64,000 bases of DNA, from NCBI GenBank assembly GCA_016713445.1, contig JADJPB010000001.1, positions 620,001 through 684,000 of the forward strand. Reading direction: 5' to 3'. The position numbers were made by a program, and so were the translations under genes. Position 1 is the first letter of the stretch, and each line of letters begins with the position of its first letter. Source of the DNA: Bacteroidota bacterium. GTDB taxonomy: Bacteria > Bacteroidota > Bacteroidia > AKYH767-A > OLB10. A model generated the notes under the pieces. That model had not been told where the DNA came from, made no database searches, and saw nothing but the letters and a program-made list of their open reading frames with translations. Shown one piece after another: positions 10,183-20,113 of the stretch.

Positions 10183-11064
10183 GTATTCAAAATATTAACA
10201 GGAACAGGCGTAGCACTTGTAACTCCTTTCAAGAATAATGGAGAAATTGATTTCACTTCTTTAAAGAAATTAGTAAAGCATATTATTAAAGGAGGTTGCG
10301 AATACTTGGTGCCATTAGGTACCACAGGAGAAAGTGTGACTTTGAATGAGGAAGAAAAAAATGCTGTTGTCGATTGTGTCGTGCAAGCGAATGCAGGTAA
10401 ACTTCCTATCGTTTTGGGACTGGGTGGAAATAATACACAAGAAATATTATGGAAATTAGAGAAAAATAAATTTTCAGGGATCACGGCTTTACTTTCTGTT
10501 TCACCCTATTACAATAAGCCTTCGCAAGTGGGAATATTAGCGCATTATACGTTGATGGCCCAAGTTTCTCCATTGCCAATCATTTTATACAACGTTCCAG
10601 GTCGTACAGGTTCTAATATGACCGCCGAAACAACCCTTGCGTTAGCGCATAGTCAACCTAAAATTATTGGTGTAAAAGAAGCAAGTGGAAATATGGAGCA
10701 GATCATGGAGATTATTCGATCTAAGCCTAAAGATTTTCTTGTTGTCTCTGGAGATGATGGAATTACGATGCCTTTAATAGCAGCAGGCGCTAATGGCGTT
10801 ATTTCGGTTATGGCCAATGCTTATCCTAAAGATTTTAGTAAGATGGTTCGGTGGGCACTTCAATCTGATAACAAGAAAGCAGCTGATTTGCATTATAAGT
10901 TATTACCGCTGGTGTCTATGCTTTTTGCAGAAGGAAGCCCTTCCGGAATAAAATGTGCACTTAAGCAGATGGGCATTATGGAAGATCATGTGCGCTTGCC
11001 TGTCGTAAATGTTTCATCTGGACTTGCTCAAAAAATTGTTGGTTTCGTAAAATCAACAAAATGA
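10175..11064 (+). CDS. dapA: 4-hydroxy-tetrahydrodipicolinate synthase (N-terminal frameshift)
   Basis: DapA condenses pyruvate and aspartate semialdehyde in lysine/diaminopimelate synthesis. The sequence shows the N-terminal GTGVALVTPF strand, the PLGTTGES substrate loop, the YNVPGRTGSNM segment with the catalytic tyrosine, and VKEASG with the Schiff-base lysine. The continuous frame of this core reads from about 10193; the natural ATG at 10175 (MSKYSK) is one frame off and joins it if one A is added to the AAAA run at 10189-10192. Total length of about 296 residues is normal. The ATG overlaps the stop of the preceding gene. Confidence 0.93.
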
Positions 11065-11182
11065 TGCGCTGTTAATTCTTTTAGTTGATCCGCTCATTTG
11101 CAGAAATGTCAATTTAGAGTTAAAGTTTGACGTTTCGGGAGGAACTGCATTGTTTTTTTTTCCTCAAGCCAATCTTATTCCT

Positions 11183-11190
11183 TATGTTTG
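11183..11190 (+). promoter_or_regulatory. -7 element TATGTTTG upstream of the choice-of-anchor B gene
   Basis: The octamer fits TAnnTTTG and lies 30 bp before the ATG at 11221. It overlaps an upstream in-frame ATG at 11188, which argues for 11221 as the true start. No TTG is seen at the right distance. Confidence 0.45.
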
Positions 11191-11220
11191 ATGTCCAAAG
11201 TAATTAAATTAAAAACCTCC

Positions 11221-13570
11221 ATGAAAAAAATTCAACTTCTATTAGTTTTTCTATTGGTAAGCATCGCTTCTTATGCTCAATTCAATCTTAATTTATTAGG
11301 ACATCTGCCCTATCCTAATAATACTTGCGCGGGAATTTGGCACTATGTAGATTCCGTCGGAAACGAATATGCCATTGTAGGTGTGAATGATCGGGTCGCA
11401 ATTGTTGATGTTACTACTCCCGCAACTTTATCAGAAGTTTTTTCTGTTCCAGCGCTTCCCGGTCAAGTTTCCCTATGGCGTGAAATTAAAACCTATGGTA
11501 AATATGCGTATGCGGTGAGCGAAGGTGGCGGCGGCGTTATCATTATCGATTTGAGTGGATTGCCAGGATCCATCAATTCAAAACATTATTATGGTGATGG
11601 TGTGATCTTAAATCAAATTACCTCTGCTCATACTATTGCTGTTGCCGACGGATACGGTTATATTTTCGGAACGGGAAATGGATTGGCGAATGGAGGCGCT
11701 GTAATCGTTGATTTAGCTGACCCATGGAATCCGGTTTATGTCGGACAATACGATCAAGAATATATTCATGATGGTTATATTCGAAACGATACGTTATGGG
11801 CTGGTGAAATTTATGCCGGACAGTTTAGTGTAATCGATGTAAGCAATAAGGCAAATCCGGTTTTGTTAGCAACTCAAGCGACACCTGGTCAGTTTTGTCA
11901 TAACACCTGGCTTACAGATAACTCTCAGTTTTTATTTACCACTGATGAAATTCATGGACAACCTTTAGGTTCTTTTGATATAACAGACCTTTCTAATATT
12001 AAATTAGTCGATACCTATTTAACGGATAGTATGCCAAATGAAGAAGTTCATAATGTGAGAGTTTTAAATGATTTCTTGATTAATCCTTCTTATGGAAGTC
12101 AACTTACAATTTGCGATGGCGCTCGTCCAAACAACATTGTGGAGATAGCAAGTTATCCAACAGGATCTTATTTATGTTGGGATGCTTCACCTTATTTACC
12201 GAGCGGAAGAATTATTGTTGCTGATGTAGACGGTGGTGTTTATGTTTTTGAACCCAATTATCAAAGAGCATGTTATCTAGAAGGTACAGTTACGGATAGT
12301 GTGACAGGTTTACCTATTAATAATGCTTCCATCACCATTAATCCTTCCTCTAAATTTATTTTATCTAATTTGATTGGTGAGTTTAAAACAGGGTTTGCTA
12401 CAGCAGGGACGTATGATGTTGAATTCAAAAAAGCGGGATACATCACCAAAACCATAACGGGAGTGAGTTTAATCAATGGGCAATTGACAAATCTGAATAT
12501 TCTTTTGGCTCCTTTTGAATTGGTCGGAAACGTTAGCAGTGCAAGTACTTCCAATCCAATTGAGGAGCTATTGTTTTTGCTACTGATGGTACCAACTCTA
12601 CTTTTGCAACTACGGATGTCAATGGAGATTTCACCATGAATAATCTTTTTCTGGAAACATCGATTTGACTGCAACCCATTGGGGAAATATTTCATTTTGT
12701 CAGAATATCTTTGTTGATGGCACATCGCCATTAAATTTAATACTTCAAGATGGATATGATGATGATTTTATAACTGATCTTGGATGGACCGTGAATTCAA
12801 CTGCTACCAATGGAGTTTTTGAACGCGGAGATCCTATTGGTACTACATTCGGTACTACTATTTTAAATCCAGGTGATGATGTCAGTGGTGATTGCGGAAA
12901 TTTCGCTTATGTAACTGGATTAGCAGGTGGAAGTGCGAATCAGCATAATCTTGATAATGGTTATACTGAAATAACATCTCCAATTTTTGATTTGAGCGGT
13001 TATACGGATCCATATATAAATTACGCAAGATGGTTTGCTTCGCCATCAAATGTTCCATTGTCTAGTCGTGACACTTTGTTCATTCGACTTACGAATGGCG
13101 TTAATACGGTAACGTTAGAGGAAGTTACGCATAATTCTATTGGCGTTTCTTCCTGGGTAAATTCATACATAAGAGTTGCTAATTATATGATGCCAGGTTC
13201 AACAATGCAACTCAAGGTGTTTATTGAAGATAAGCCAATTTCTGGTAATTATTTAGAAGGTGGATTTGATGCATTCTCAATAACGGAAGGATTTACCGGT
13301 ATCAGCGAAAATCCTAAAACAGAGGCTTTTTCCATCTACCCAAATCCAGGAAATGGAATGTTTCAGCTAAATTTATTCGACAAAACATCTGCAGAATCAA
13401 TGCATTTAACCATACATGATTATGTAGGTCGTTTGATTAGCTTAGAAGAAATTGTTGAAAATGAAGGACATCTTTACGGTACCAATATATCGAATCCTGG
13501 GGTTTACATCATTGGTTTATATAAAGATGGAGTTTTGATTGGCAATAAAAAGCTAGTTAAGTCGAAGTAA
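11221..13570 (+). CDS. choice-of-anchor B (LVIVD-repeat) secreted protein with T9SS sorting domain (two frameshifts)
   Basis: The ATG at 11221 gives a clean signal peptide (MKKIQLLLVFLLVSIASYAQ). The body is a beta-propeller-like domain of repeated V-IVDV/IIDLS strands (choice-of-anchor B, LVIVD repeats) to about residue 350, then carboxypeptidase-regulatory-like repeats (GTVTDSVTGLPINNASI), an MAM/jelly-roll-like domain (DDFITDLGWTVNS) and a type A sorting domain (FSIYPNPGNGMFQL ... KKLVKSK). One base is missing near 12563 (the frame should continue GAIVFATDGTNSTFAT) and one near 12648 (SGNIDLTATHWGN). About 783 residues in all. It is exported by T9SS and probably surface-exposed; the ligand is unknown. 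Confidence 0.85.
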
Positions 13571-13582
13571 TAATTGAACCTT

Positions 13583-13619
13583 AAACCGAACTTTATTTGA
13601 GAAAGATAAAGTTCGGTTT
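13583..13619 (+). terminator. rho-independent terminator after the choice-of-anchor B gene
   Basis: Perfect 14-base arms at 13583-13596 and 13606-13619 (aaaccgaactttat) with a nine-base loop, followed by TTTATTTATT. It lies 12 bp after the stop at 13570. Confidence 0.88.
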
Positions 13620-13637
13620 TTTATTTATTCGCAAATT

Positions 13638-13645
13638 TAGTTTTG
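13638..13645 (+). promoter_or_regulatory. -7 element TAGTTTTG
   Basis: Matches TAnnTTTG, seven bases before an ATG at 13652 and 39 before the preferred start at 13685. No -33 TTG is evident. Confidence 0.4.
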
Positions 13646-13684
13646 GAGAATATGGGATTATTACTTCATATTGTACCTTTGGGG

Positions 13685-14891
13685 ATGCTTAAAAAAGTTG
13701 TTCGTTTTGGTTTAATCCATTTCCTGCTCTTGCTGATGGTTCCTGCTTTATCCTTAAAGGCTCAATTTGGAACAGTCAAAGTCGTTCCACAAATAGCAGA
13801 TCGCTTTGAATATCCTTTCTATAAAGAGTCATTTGATTCGGTAGCGAAAGGTTAGCCGTTTTATCAAATTCGAAAATCTTTTGTTGATTCAAGAAGGAGA
13901 ATATATCATTCAACGAAAATCGAAATTGTCGCCATTTGCGGTAATGGGTGAATTTGAACAAGATTTATCTTCCTATCGATTGATTACCTCTTTAAAGTTA
14001 GTGAAGTCAGCGAGTAATGATGGAAGCATTGGGCTCATCTTTATGGCTCAACCTGCAGGAAAAGGTGGATTTGTTTTTGAGATAAATCAATTTAAGCAAT
14101 ATCGCTTGAGACAAATTACAGTGACGGGTTATGCTTATCTAACGGGTACCGCAAAAGATGGAGGCTGGATAAAGTCAAGTGTACTGAAAGAAAACAATTT
14201 GGCTAATCTTTTAGAACTAAGAACTAAAGATAAAAAATATGATTTGTATTTAAACAATACATTGATTTTAACATTTTCTGAATTAACCTATAAGTCAGGT
14301 GGAATCGGTTTTATTATAGGTCCTGGAACCTTAGGAAAAGTGGATTTTGTATATCTTTTTAGCAATGAAAAGGTAGATGGTATGTCACGCGAAGATATAG
14401 CATTGTCAAACAGTGAGGGTGATGTAATTGCCTTGGCTGAATCCATCATCGAATTAAAAACGAAGTTAAATAAATTGGAAGCTGAGAATGAAGAGCTAAC
14501 CTTGAGAATTGCCTCATTCAAAGGAAGTGAGAAAGAGCAAGCTAAAGAAAAAGCAGCCTATGAAGCAAAGTTTTCTGTCATGGAAAAACAAATTTCTTTC
14601 AAACAGAAAAGCATTGATTCTCTCCTGCTCATCAATCAAGATTTGAGTAAATACAAGGAGATTGTTAAAGCCAATAACGGAGAAGATTTAGTCATCACGC
14701 TTTCAAAAAAGTTGAAAGCAGAAAAATTACGGGCCGATGATTATGCTGCGGAGAATGAAGTCTTGAGAGATTCCATCATTAATTTGAAGAAAAATGTGAA
14801 GATGGCACCCGCTGATAAGCAAGCGAAGAAGCCCGTGGAGAAAGCTCCAGATGAAGAAGATAAAGTTTTCGTTTTACCCAAAGAGAATTAA
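13685..14891 (+). CDS. secreted beta-sandwich/coiled-coil protein (frameshifted)
   Basis: The start at 13685 gives a signal peptide (MLKKVVRFGLIHFLLLLMV..ALSLKAQ). After a one-base shift near 13854 the frame continues through a beta-rich domain (about residues 70-230) whose pattern, GLIFMAQPAGKGG...ELRTKDKKYDLYLNN...GGIGFIIG, resembles concanavalin-like sandwiches of the LamG/DUF1080 kind; this is inference. The C-terminal half is a charged heptad-rich coiled coil (ELKTKLNKLEAENEEL) and a Lys/Glu/Pro tail. There is no sorting domain, so a periplasmic or outer-membrane-associated location is likely. I cannot assign a function. Confidence 0.7.
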
Positions 14892-14930
14892 TTTTCATGT
14901 TTATCATTCTAATATAATACGACTCGTCTT

Positions 14931-15745
14931 ATGTCAAATCCAATCGAACAAAAAAAGATTACAACACATACCTTGCTAGAGATGAAACGTGCTCACGAAC
15001 CCATCTCCATGATCACAGCATACGATTTTAGCATGGCAAAGATTGTAGATGCGGCGGGAATTGATGTAATTCTAGTGGGTGATTCAGCAAGTAATGTGAT
15101 GGCCGGACACGAAACTACTTTACCCATTACACTCGATCAAATGATCTATCACGCGGCTTCTGTACTTAGAGCCGTCAAGCGATCTTTGGTAGTTGTAGAC
15201 CTTCCTTTTGGCTCTTATCAAGGGAATTCAAAAGAAGCGTTGAACTCCGCCATCAAGATTATGAAAGAAACAGGTGCTCATGCGGTGAAATTGGAAGGTG
15301 GTCGTGAAGTGAAAGAAGCTATAGAGCGAATTTTATCGGCCGGAGTTCCCGTGATGGGTCACTTAGGATTAACACCTCAATCGATTTATAAATTCGGTAC
15401 TTATGTGGTGCGAGCGAAAGAAGAAGCCGAAGCACAAAGATTGCGAGAAGATGCACTTTTGTTAGAAGAATTGGGTTGCTTCAGTATTGTCTTAGAAAAA
15501 ATTCCTGCCCTGTTAGCAAAAGAAGTTTCAGAAGGATTAAAAATTCTACCATTGGTATTGGTGCAGGCAATGGATGCGACGGTCAAGTACTCGTTTTACA
15601 CGACATGTTAGGAATCAATAAAGATTTTAATCCTCGCTTTTTAAGACGGTACATGAATTTGTTTGATGATATCCAAGCCGCAACTAAACGCTACATTGCC
15701 GATGTGAAATCGAAAGATTTCCCCAATGAACAGGAGCAATATTAA
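14931..15745 (+). CDS. panB: 3-methyl-2-oxobutanoate hydroxymethyltransferase (frameshifted)
   Basis: PanB makes ketopantoate in pantothenate/CoA synthesis. The sequence contains MITAYDFSMAKIVD, the metal/substrate segment LVGDSASNVMAGHETTLPI, VKLEGG and GHLGLTPQS. The frame shifts near 15546; the downstream frame restores TIGIGAGNGCDGQVLVLHDM with the conserved C-terminal glycine-rich segment. About 271 residues, the normal length. Its 3' end overlaps the next gene by 20 bp, so the two are likely cotranscribed. Confidence 0.95.
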
Positions 15746-16458
15746 GGGAGAGTTTGTAGTGCAAGATTTAGAAATTTTATTCGAAGATAATCACATCATT
15801 GCCGTCAATAAAAAGACAGGCGATATCGTGCAAGGTGATAAGACAGGCGATGAACCTTTAAGCGAAAAAGTAAAAGTCTATGTTAAGGAAAAATACAAGA
15901 AACCAGGAGATGTTTTTTTAGGCGTGATCCATCGCATCGATCGTCCTGTAAGTGGTGTGGTTTTATTTGCACGCACCAGTAAAGCATTGGAAAGAATGAA
16001 CAAACTTTTTCGTGAAAAGGAAATTAAAAAAACTTATTGGGCTGTCGTTAAAAATTTGCCTCCGCAAAACGAGGATACCTTAGTTCGTTTTCTCATCAAG
16101 AATGAGAAAATGAATAAAAGTTTCGCAAGCAAACAACCTAAAGCCGGCGCATTAGAAAGCAGTTTAACCTATACCCTACCTTGCGTCCGATACCTACCAT
16201 TTATTAAACATCGATCCGCAAACCGGCCGCCATCATCAAATTAGAGTGATGTTAGCCGACATAGGATGTCCCATAAAAGGTGATTTAAAGTACGGATTCA
16301 ATCGTAGTAATCCAGATGGCAGTATCCATCTTCATGCGCGTGCCATCCAATTCACACATCCTGTTTCTGGTGAATCCATAAAAATCACAGCCCCCGCCCC
16401 TATCACCGATCCTGTTTGGAAATATTTTAATGAGGTTTGTGGGCCCTCCTTCGCTTAA
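15726..16458 (+). CDS. RluA-family RNA pseudouridine synthase (frameshifted)
   Basis: The catalytic motif HRIDRPVSG contains the family's active-site Asp, and the C-terminal RluA segments HLLNIDPQTGRHHQIRVML and GCPIKGDLKYGF are present. No S4 domain precedes the catalytic domain, as in short RluA/RluD-like enzymes. The frame changes between about 16165 and 16185; the second frame then runs to 16458. Total about 244 residues. The ATG at 15726 overlaps panB; a GTG at 15759 is an alternative start. It isomerises uridine in rRNA or tRNA, but the exact site cannot be told from the sequence. Confidence 0.92.
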
Positions 16459-16494
16459 GCTTCGGAGGGCGAATCCCTCTTTTACTAACAGTAT

Positions 16495-16553
16495 GCGCTA
16501 AAGCTATAGCGGTGGCGCAAGCTTCGGAGGGCGAAGGTGGAGTCGGTGGGATT
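16495..16553. repeat. left flank repeat: palindrome plus copy of the ssrA 3' end
   Basis: Holds the 17-mer gcgctaaagctatagcg (16495-16511), the agcttcggag motif, and at 16529-16553 a 25-base exact copy of the end of ssrA and the bases just beyond it (second copy at 17075-17099). With the copy at 16926-17099 it brackets the GIY-YIG gene as direct repeats. A further hairpin (gccctcc ... ggagggc) lies at 16443-16470 directly after the pseudouridine synthase stop. Confidence 0.8.
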
Positions 16554-16623
16554 ACAAAAATGTGATCCCATCTATCTCAAAAAGTGGATCAATGCAAAAC
16601 CTGCTTTGCAGGTTACGATTTTA

Positions 16624-16863
16624 TTAAACCAATCTTTTATATGTAAATGCTTTTCCAGACCCGGATTTCAAATATTTTTCGAAATGGTAAGCCTTGTATT
16701 TATCACTAAATACAATATGCACGTTATTAATTGAAATGGCAATCTAGAGCCGTATAAGAAACTTGACCAGAATTATGCCTTTTTAATCTTTCTTCAAGAT
16801 TACTGGTACATAACCTGTATAATAGGTGCCATCATTACATAATAGTAAATAAACTGTGTACAT
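16624..16863 (-). CDS. small GIY-YIG endonuclease (frameshifted)
   Basis: Reading the minus strand from the ATG at 16863 gives MYTVYLLLCNDGTYYTGY, the GIY-YIG core (here VYL and YTG), then in a shifted frame LEERLKRHNSGQVSYTA, then RLPFQLIT, then VFSDKYKAYHFEKYLKSGSG with KAFTYKRLV to the stop at 16624. These are the ordered motifs of the roughly 80-residue stand-alone GIY-YIG nucleases frequent in environmental Bacteroidota. About three small indels separate the segments, so it is either error-broken or a decayed gene. No ORF caller would show it whole. It lies on the ssrA strand, inside the segment bounded by copies of the ssrA 3' end. A homing-type DNA nicking or cleaving role is an inference from the fold. 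Confidence 0.8.
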
Positions 16864-16925
16864 AAAAATATTTTTAAATAGTAGATAAATCTTTTAATAA
16901 GATTGCTCTCTTTCGCTAACCGCTT

Positions 16926-17083
16926 GCGCTAAAGCTATAGCGTAAGCTTCGGCAAATTTAAATTACAGTGGACTGTGTCCACCATGGTCCATTGTAGCCT
17001 TAGCGAAAATGGGCGAAGCTCGACGAAGGTTTAGCGAGAGAGGGCGAAGCTCTCCGCCGCTAAAGCTTCGGAGAGGGCGAAGG
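16926..17083. repeat. right flank repeat region between the GIY-YIG gene and ssrA
   Basis: Begins with the same 17-mer gcgctaaagctatagcg (16926-16942) and gcttcgg as the left flank, then has several variants of the gcgaagct / agcttcgg palindromic motif (around 17021-17078) up to the encoded end of ssrA. No coding potential is seen. Confidence 0.7.
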
Positions 17084-17478
17084 TGGAGTCGGTGGGATTT
17101 GAACCCACGTCCAGCTAGGGAATCAACAAGCTTTCTACATGCTTAGTTTCTGCTTGGATTGTCGGGAAAACCTTAGGTGAGAACCAAACCAATGTTTTCC
17201 GTAGTTTCTTTATCTTATCGTACCGCCGAAACTTCGGTGCGACCAGCCTGCCATTGTGATGCCCTGATCCTCCGCCCGGCAGGCGGGAGGCAGTGGTAGA
17301 GCAGCTCGTCTCGGCTCCTAGAGCCGTAGATGAAGTTAATTCCTATTAGGAATTAAGCAGCAAGCGCATAATTGTTTTCGCCAGTTAAAGCGATTGGAAC
17401 TTGTGTTTTAAGGGATAAATTCCAACTCCCTGCATGCTTACCTGCGTATTACTCCTCCTGTCGATTCCTGTCGACCCC
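17084..17478 (-). ncRNA. ssrA: tmRNA, tag GENNYALAA
   Basis: The 5' end (GGGGTCGACAGGAATCGAC, from 17478) and the tRNA-like 3' end (T arm GGGTTCAAATCCC, acceptor CGACTCC) pair as in other one-piece tmRNAs. The tag frame lies at 17353-17382 on the minus strand and reads G-E-N-N-Y-A-L-A-A-stop, close to other Bacteroidota tags. The chromosome continues CCT rather than CCA after the discriminator, so the CCA end would have to be added after transcription. tmRNA with SmpB rescues stalled ribosomes and marks the peptide for proteolysis. smpB is not in the window. Confidence 0.97.
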
Positions 17479-17876
17479 ATATTTTCAAAGAACACCGCAA
17501 AGATAAGGCTTCAATTCAGAATTATGAATGAAGAATTCAGAATTGATGGAGTATATGTGTATTAGCGGAATATGCTATTTTAAAATTAGAAGACATTTAG
17601 TCTTATTGATAAATTAATTTCCGATGTCCAAAACCCTCTTTTTTCTAGAATCCCACTTTCGAAGTATCTCAATTCTCTCTCTCTGCTCTCCTCCCGATAG
17701 CTATCGGGATTCCACTCTCCTCCCGATAGCTATCAAGACTCCCCTCTCCTCCCGATAGCTATCGGGACTCCCACTCTCACTCACTCTCAATATGTAAGAT
17801 TTCCCCCATTTTTGTCCAAAGATGCACTCCCCTTTGGATTCAACTTTGTTTAGCAGGAGTTGATTGATCAAGGAAA
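17479..17876. repeat. repeat-rich spacer with a 29-bp-period palindrome array
   Basis: No gene is seen. An A/T stretch with gaattcagaatt words (about 17511-17547) is followed by three copies of the palindrome CCCGATAGCTATCGGG at 17693, 17722 and 17751, spaced exactly 29 bp; the middle copy is imperfect. A related copy lies at 23796-23811. CT-rich linkers separate the copies. Such palindromes are dispersed, REP-like elements. Confidence 0.8.
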
Positions 17877-19097
17877 TTGGCAAAAAAATCTACTCTTCGT
17901 TATATTGTTGCCGTCATGCTGAGTGTTTGTTTTGCGATGCAAACGAACGCACAGGTGGCAATTGTTAGTGCCAGTGCCCAATCTACGAATAGCTTTATAT
18001 ATAATGCTACTAACGGGACCAATCGATTGTTGCTGGTGATGATTTCGGTTGAGTATAACGGATATAACACGGTTAGCGGTGTTACTTGGGGCAATAAGAC
18101 GTTTACGAGTGTTGGGAATACAACGATTGGACTCTTTACGTATAGCCATACCACGGCTTATTATCTTAAGGAAGCTGATATTGCCAGCGTGTCAGGAAAT
18201 TCGATGATTGTATCAAGTGCGAATTCAAATTCGATTCGGTCCATCTCTGTGAAGGTGCTTATGCTTCGCGGTGTACTACAGACAATGCCGATTTCTGAAG
18301 TGCTTCCAAGCTCAACTTTTTTTTCATATTTGATCACTTTAGGATCGTCGATTACTTCTGATACCGGCGATATGGTTTTTGCTACAGCTACCTCTGATCG
18401 AAATAATGTTAGCTTTTCTGCAAGTGGAACCGGATTTTTTGAATTGTTCGATTTGCAATTAGCCAATTTAACATCAACCGTCTCGTTTCGACCTATTACA
18501 GCTTCGTCCGGACATTCATCTCCTGTGTTTACAGGAAATCAATTTTCTCTACGTTTGTCGATGTTGACTTTCGAAGTAAATTCTACTCTAGAATCATTGC
18601 CGGTTTCGTTTCTTGATTTTTCGATGAAAGAAAAAGATCGTGGCCTGCTATTTAATTGGGAAGTGAGTATGGAAGAAAATAATGAATTTTTTACACTGGA
18701 AGAGTCGACCGACTTGAAAAATTGGAAAGAGATTACAATCGTTTATAGTCTGGGTAATACGCAATGTAGGAGATCGTACGATTTTTTTACAAATAGTAAT
18801 TCGAACGCAACTTACTTTCGATTGAGCCAAACAGACTTTAACGGTACGCCTAAAATATTGTCAACTATCTACCATAAAAGGAAACGGACTTCAATTCCTG
18901 ATGTAATAACCAGCTCACTTTCAAATTATAAATGTAAAGCGATTAATCTGAATGGTCAGATAATCGCTTCCTGCATTGATTGTGCTCCGAAAAGTTTTAT
19001 TTCTGAAACTTTTGAATTGAGTCCGCTTTTTGTTTTGGAATTGAAGCAGGCGGACCTTACATTTTTTCGTGGCATCGTTAGTGTAGAGAGTCAATAA
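17877..19097 (+). CDS. secreted protein with Bacteroidota C-terminal linker domain
   Basis: 406 residues from a TTG start giving a signal peptide (MAKKSTLRYIVAVMLSVCFAMQTNAQ). The central 200 residues are Ser/Thr-rich beta strands without a family I recognise. The C-terminal part LPVSFLDFSMKEKDRGLLFNWEVS...FFTLEESTDLKNW is the domain that usually precedes a T9SS type A sorting domain. The tail (KAINLNGQIIASCID...FVLELKQ) looks like a degenerate sorting domain, shorter than usual and without the GxY..K ending. Probably secreted. The TTG may be a miscalled ATG, since ATGAAAAAA starts are the rule here. Confidence 0.65.
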   Translation: MAKKSTLRYIVAVMLSVCFAMQTNAQVAIVSASAQSTNSFIYNATNGTNRLLLVMISVEYNGYNTVSGVTWGNKTFTSVGNTTIGLFTYSHTTAYYLKEADIASVSGNSMIVSSANSNSIRSISVKVLMLRGVLQTMPISEVLPSSTFFSYLITLGSSITSDTGDMVFATATSDRNNVSFSASGTGFFELFDLQLANLTSTVSFRPITASSGHSSPVFTGNQFSLRLSMLTFEVNSTLESLPVSFLDFSMKEKDRGLLFNWEVSMEENNEFFTLEESTDLKNWKEITIVYSLGNTQCRRSYDFFTNSNSNATYFRLSQTDFNGTPKILSTIYHKRKRTSIPDVITSSLSNYKCKAINLNGQIIASCIDCAPKSFISETFELSPLFVLELKQADLTFFRGIVSVESQ

Positions 19098-19226
19098 TCA
19101 ATGATGCTTTGCGGTTGAGAGAATAATTTCTACATTTTGGAAGTACTTTTATGCATGTCTTTGTTGCTTGATCTTGCTTGAATATTTTTTTATCTATCTT
19201 CATCCTTCTTATTTATTAATCGTTTT

Positions 19227-20107
19227 ATGGAACTGAAAATTACTGCTCTCTCAAAGACTTATTCCAATGGTGTAAAAGCTTTGCAGGATGTAAACCTTAC
19301 TATTTCTACTGGTATGTACGGATTACTCGGACCTAATGGTGCGGCAAAATCTACCTTGATGCGTACTATTGCAACTCTGCAGGAAGCAGATAGTGGTTCC
19401 GTTAGATTAGACGAACTAGATGTGTTAAAGCAAAAATTGGAAGTGCGAAAGATTTTGGGGTACTTACCGCAAGAGTTTGGTGTATATCCAAAAGTGTCAG
19501 CTTACGACATGCTGGATCATATTGCAATTTTAAAGGGAATCAGTACCGAGCGAAAAATAATTGTGGAAGATTTATTGAAGCGAGTAAATCTTTGGGACGT
19601 TCGCAAAAAAGCACTTGGTGGATTTTCAGGAGGGATGAAGCAACGTTTTGGAATTGCGCAAGCACTTTTAGGTGACCCTAAATTGATTATTGTTGATGAA
19701 CCTACTGCAGGATTGGATCCCGGTGAAAGAAACCGATTTTATAATTTGTTAAGTGAAATTGGTGAACAGGTGATTGTGATTTTGTCGACTCATATCGTTG
19801 ATGATGTAAAAGAATTGTGTAGTCAAATGGCTATAATTGATAAGGGTTGTGTGCTCTTTGAAGGAAGTCCAAGCGATGCATTGACTTCCATCGACGGAAA
19901 GATTTGGCGCCAACCCGTAAGTAAGCAAGATTTACCTGAATTTACAGCGAAGTATCCGGTGATTTCTACGCGAATGGTAGCTGGAAAACCCTAGCCCATG
20001 TCTATTCTGCTCAATCTCCCGATCCAAGTTTTGAGTCCATCGCTCCCGATTTGGAAGATGTTTTTTTACACATATTAAAGGGTTTCATAATCAATAATTG
20101 TAAATAG
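19227..20107 (+). CDS. ABC transporter ATP-binding protein with altered Walker A (frameshifted 3' end)
   Basis: Walker A reads LLGPNGAAKST, where the glycine before the lysine is alanine (codon gca). The signature is FSGGMKQR, Walker B LIIVDEPTAGLD and the switch His is in LSTHIVDD. The frame ends at 19994, but the next frame continues AHVYSAQSPDPSFESIAPDLEDVFLHIL to a stop at 20107, the standard C-terminus of this exporter subclass; one A is missing near 19985-19988. About 293 residues. The permease/M1 fusion starts six bases later, so the two form one transporter. Confidence 0.9.
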
Positions 20108-20113
20108 AAATTT

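Noticed and set aside
16529..16553. Second tmRNA or tRNA gene
   Set aside because: Only the last bases of the T arm and acceptor are copied; no 5' half, tag or D-arm region is present.
17868..18466. Minus-strand ORFs over the secreted protein gene
   Set aside because: They mirror the codon pattern of the + strand gene and have no family features or signal.
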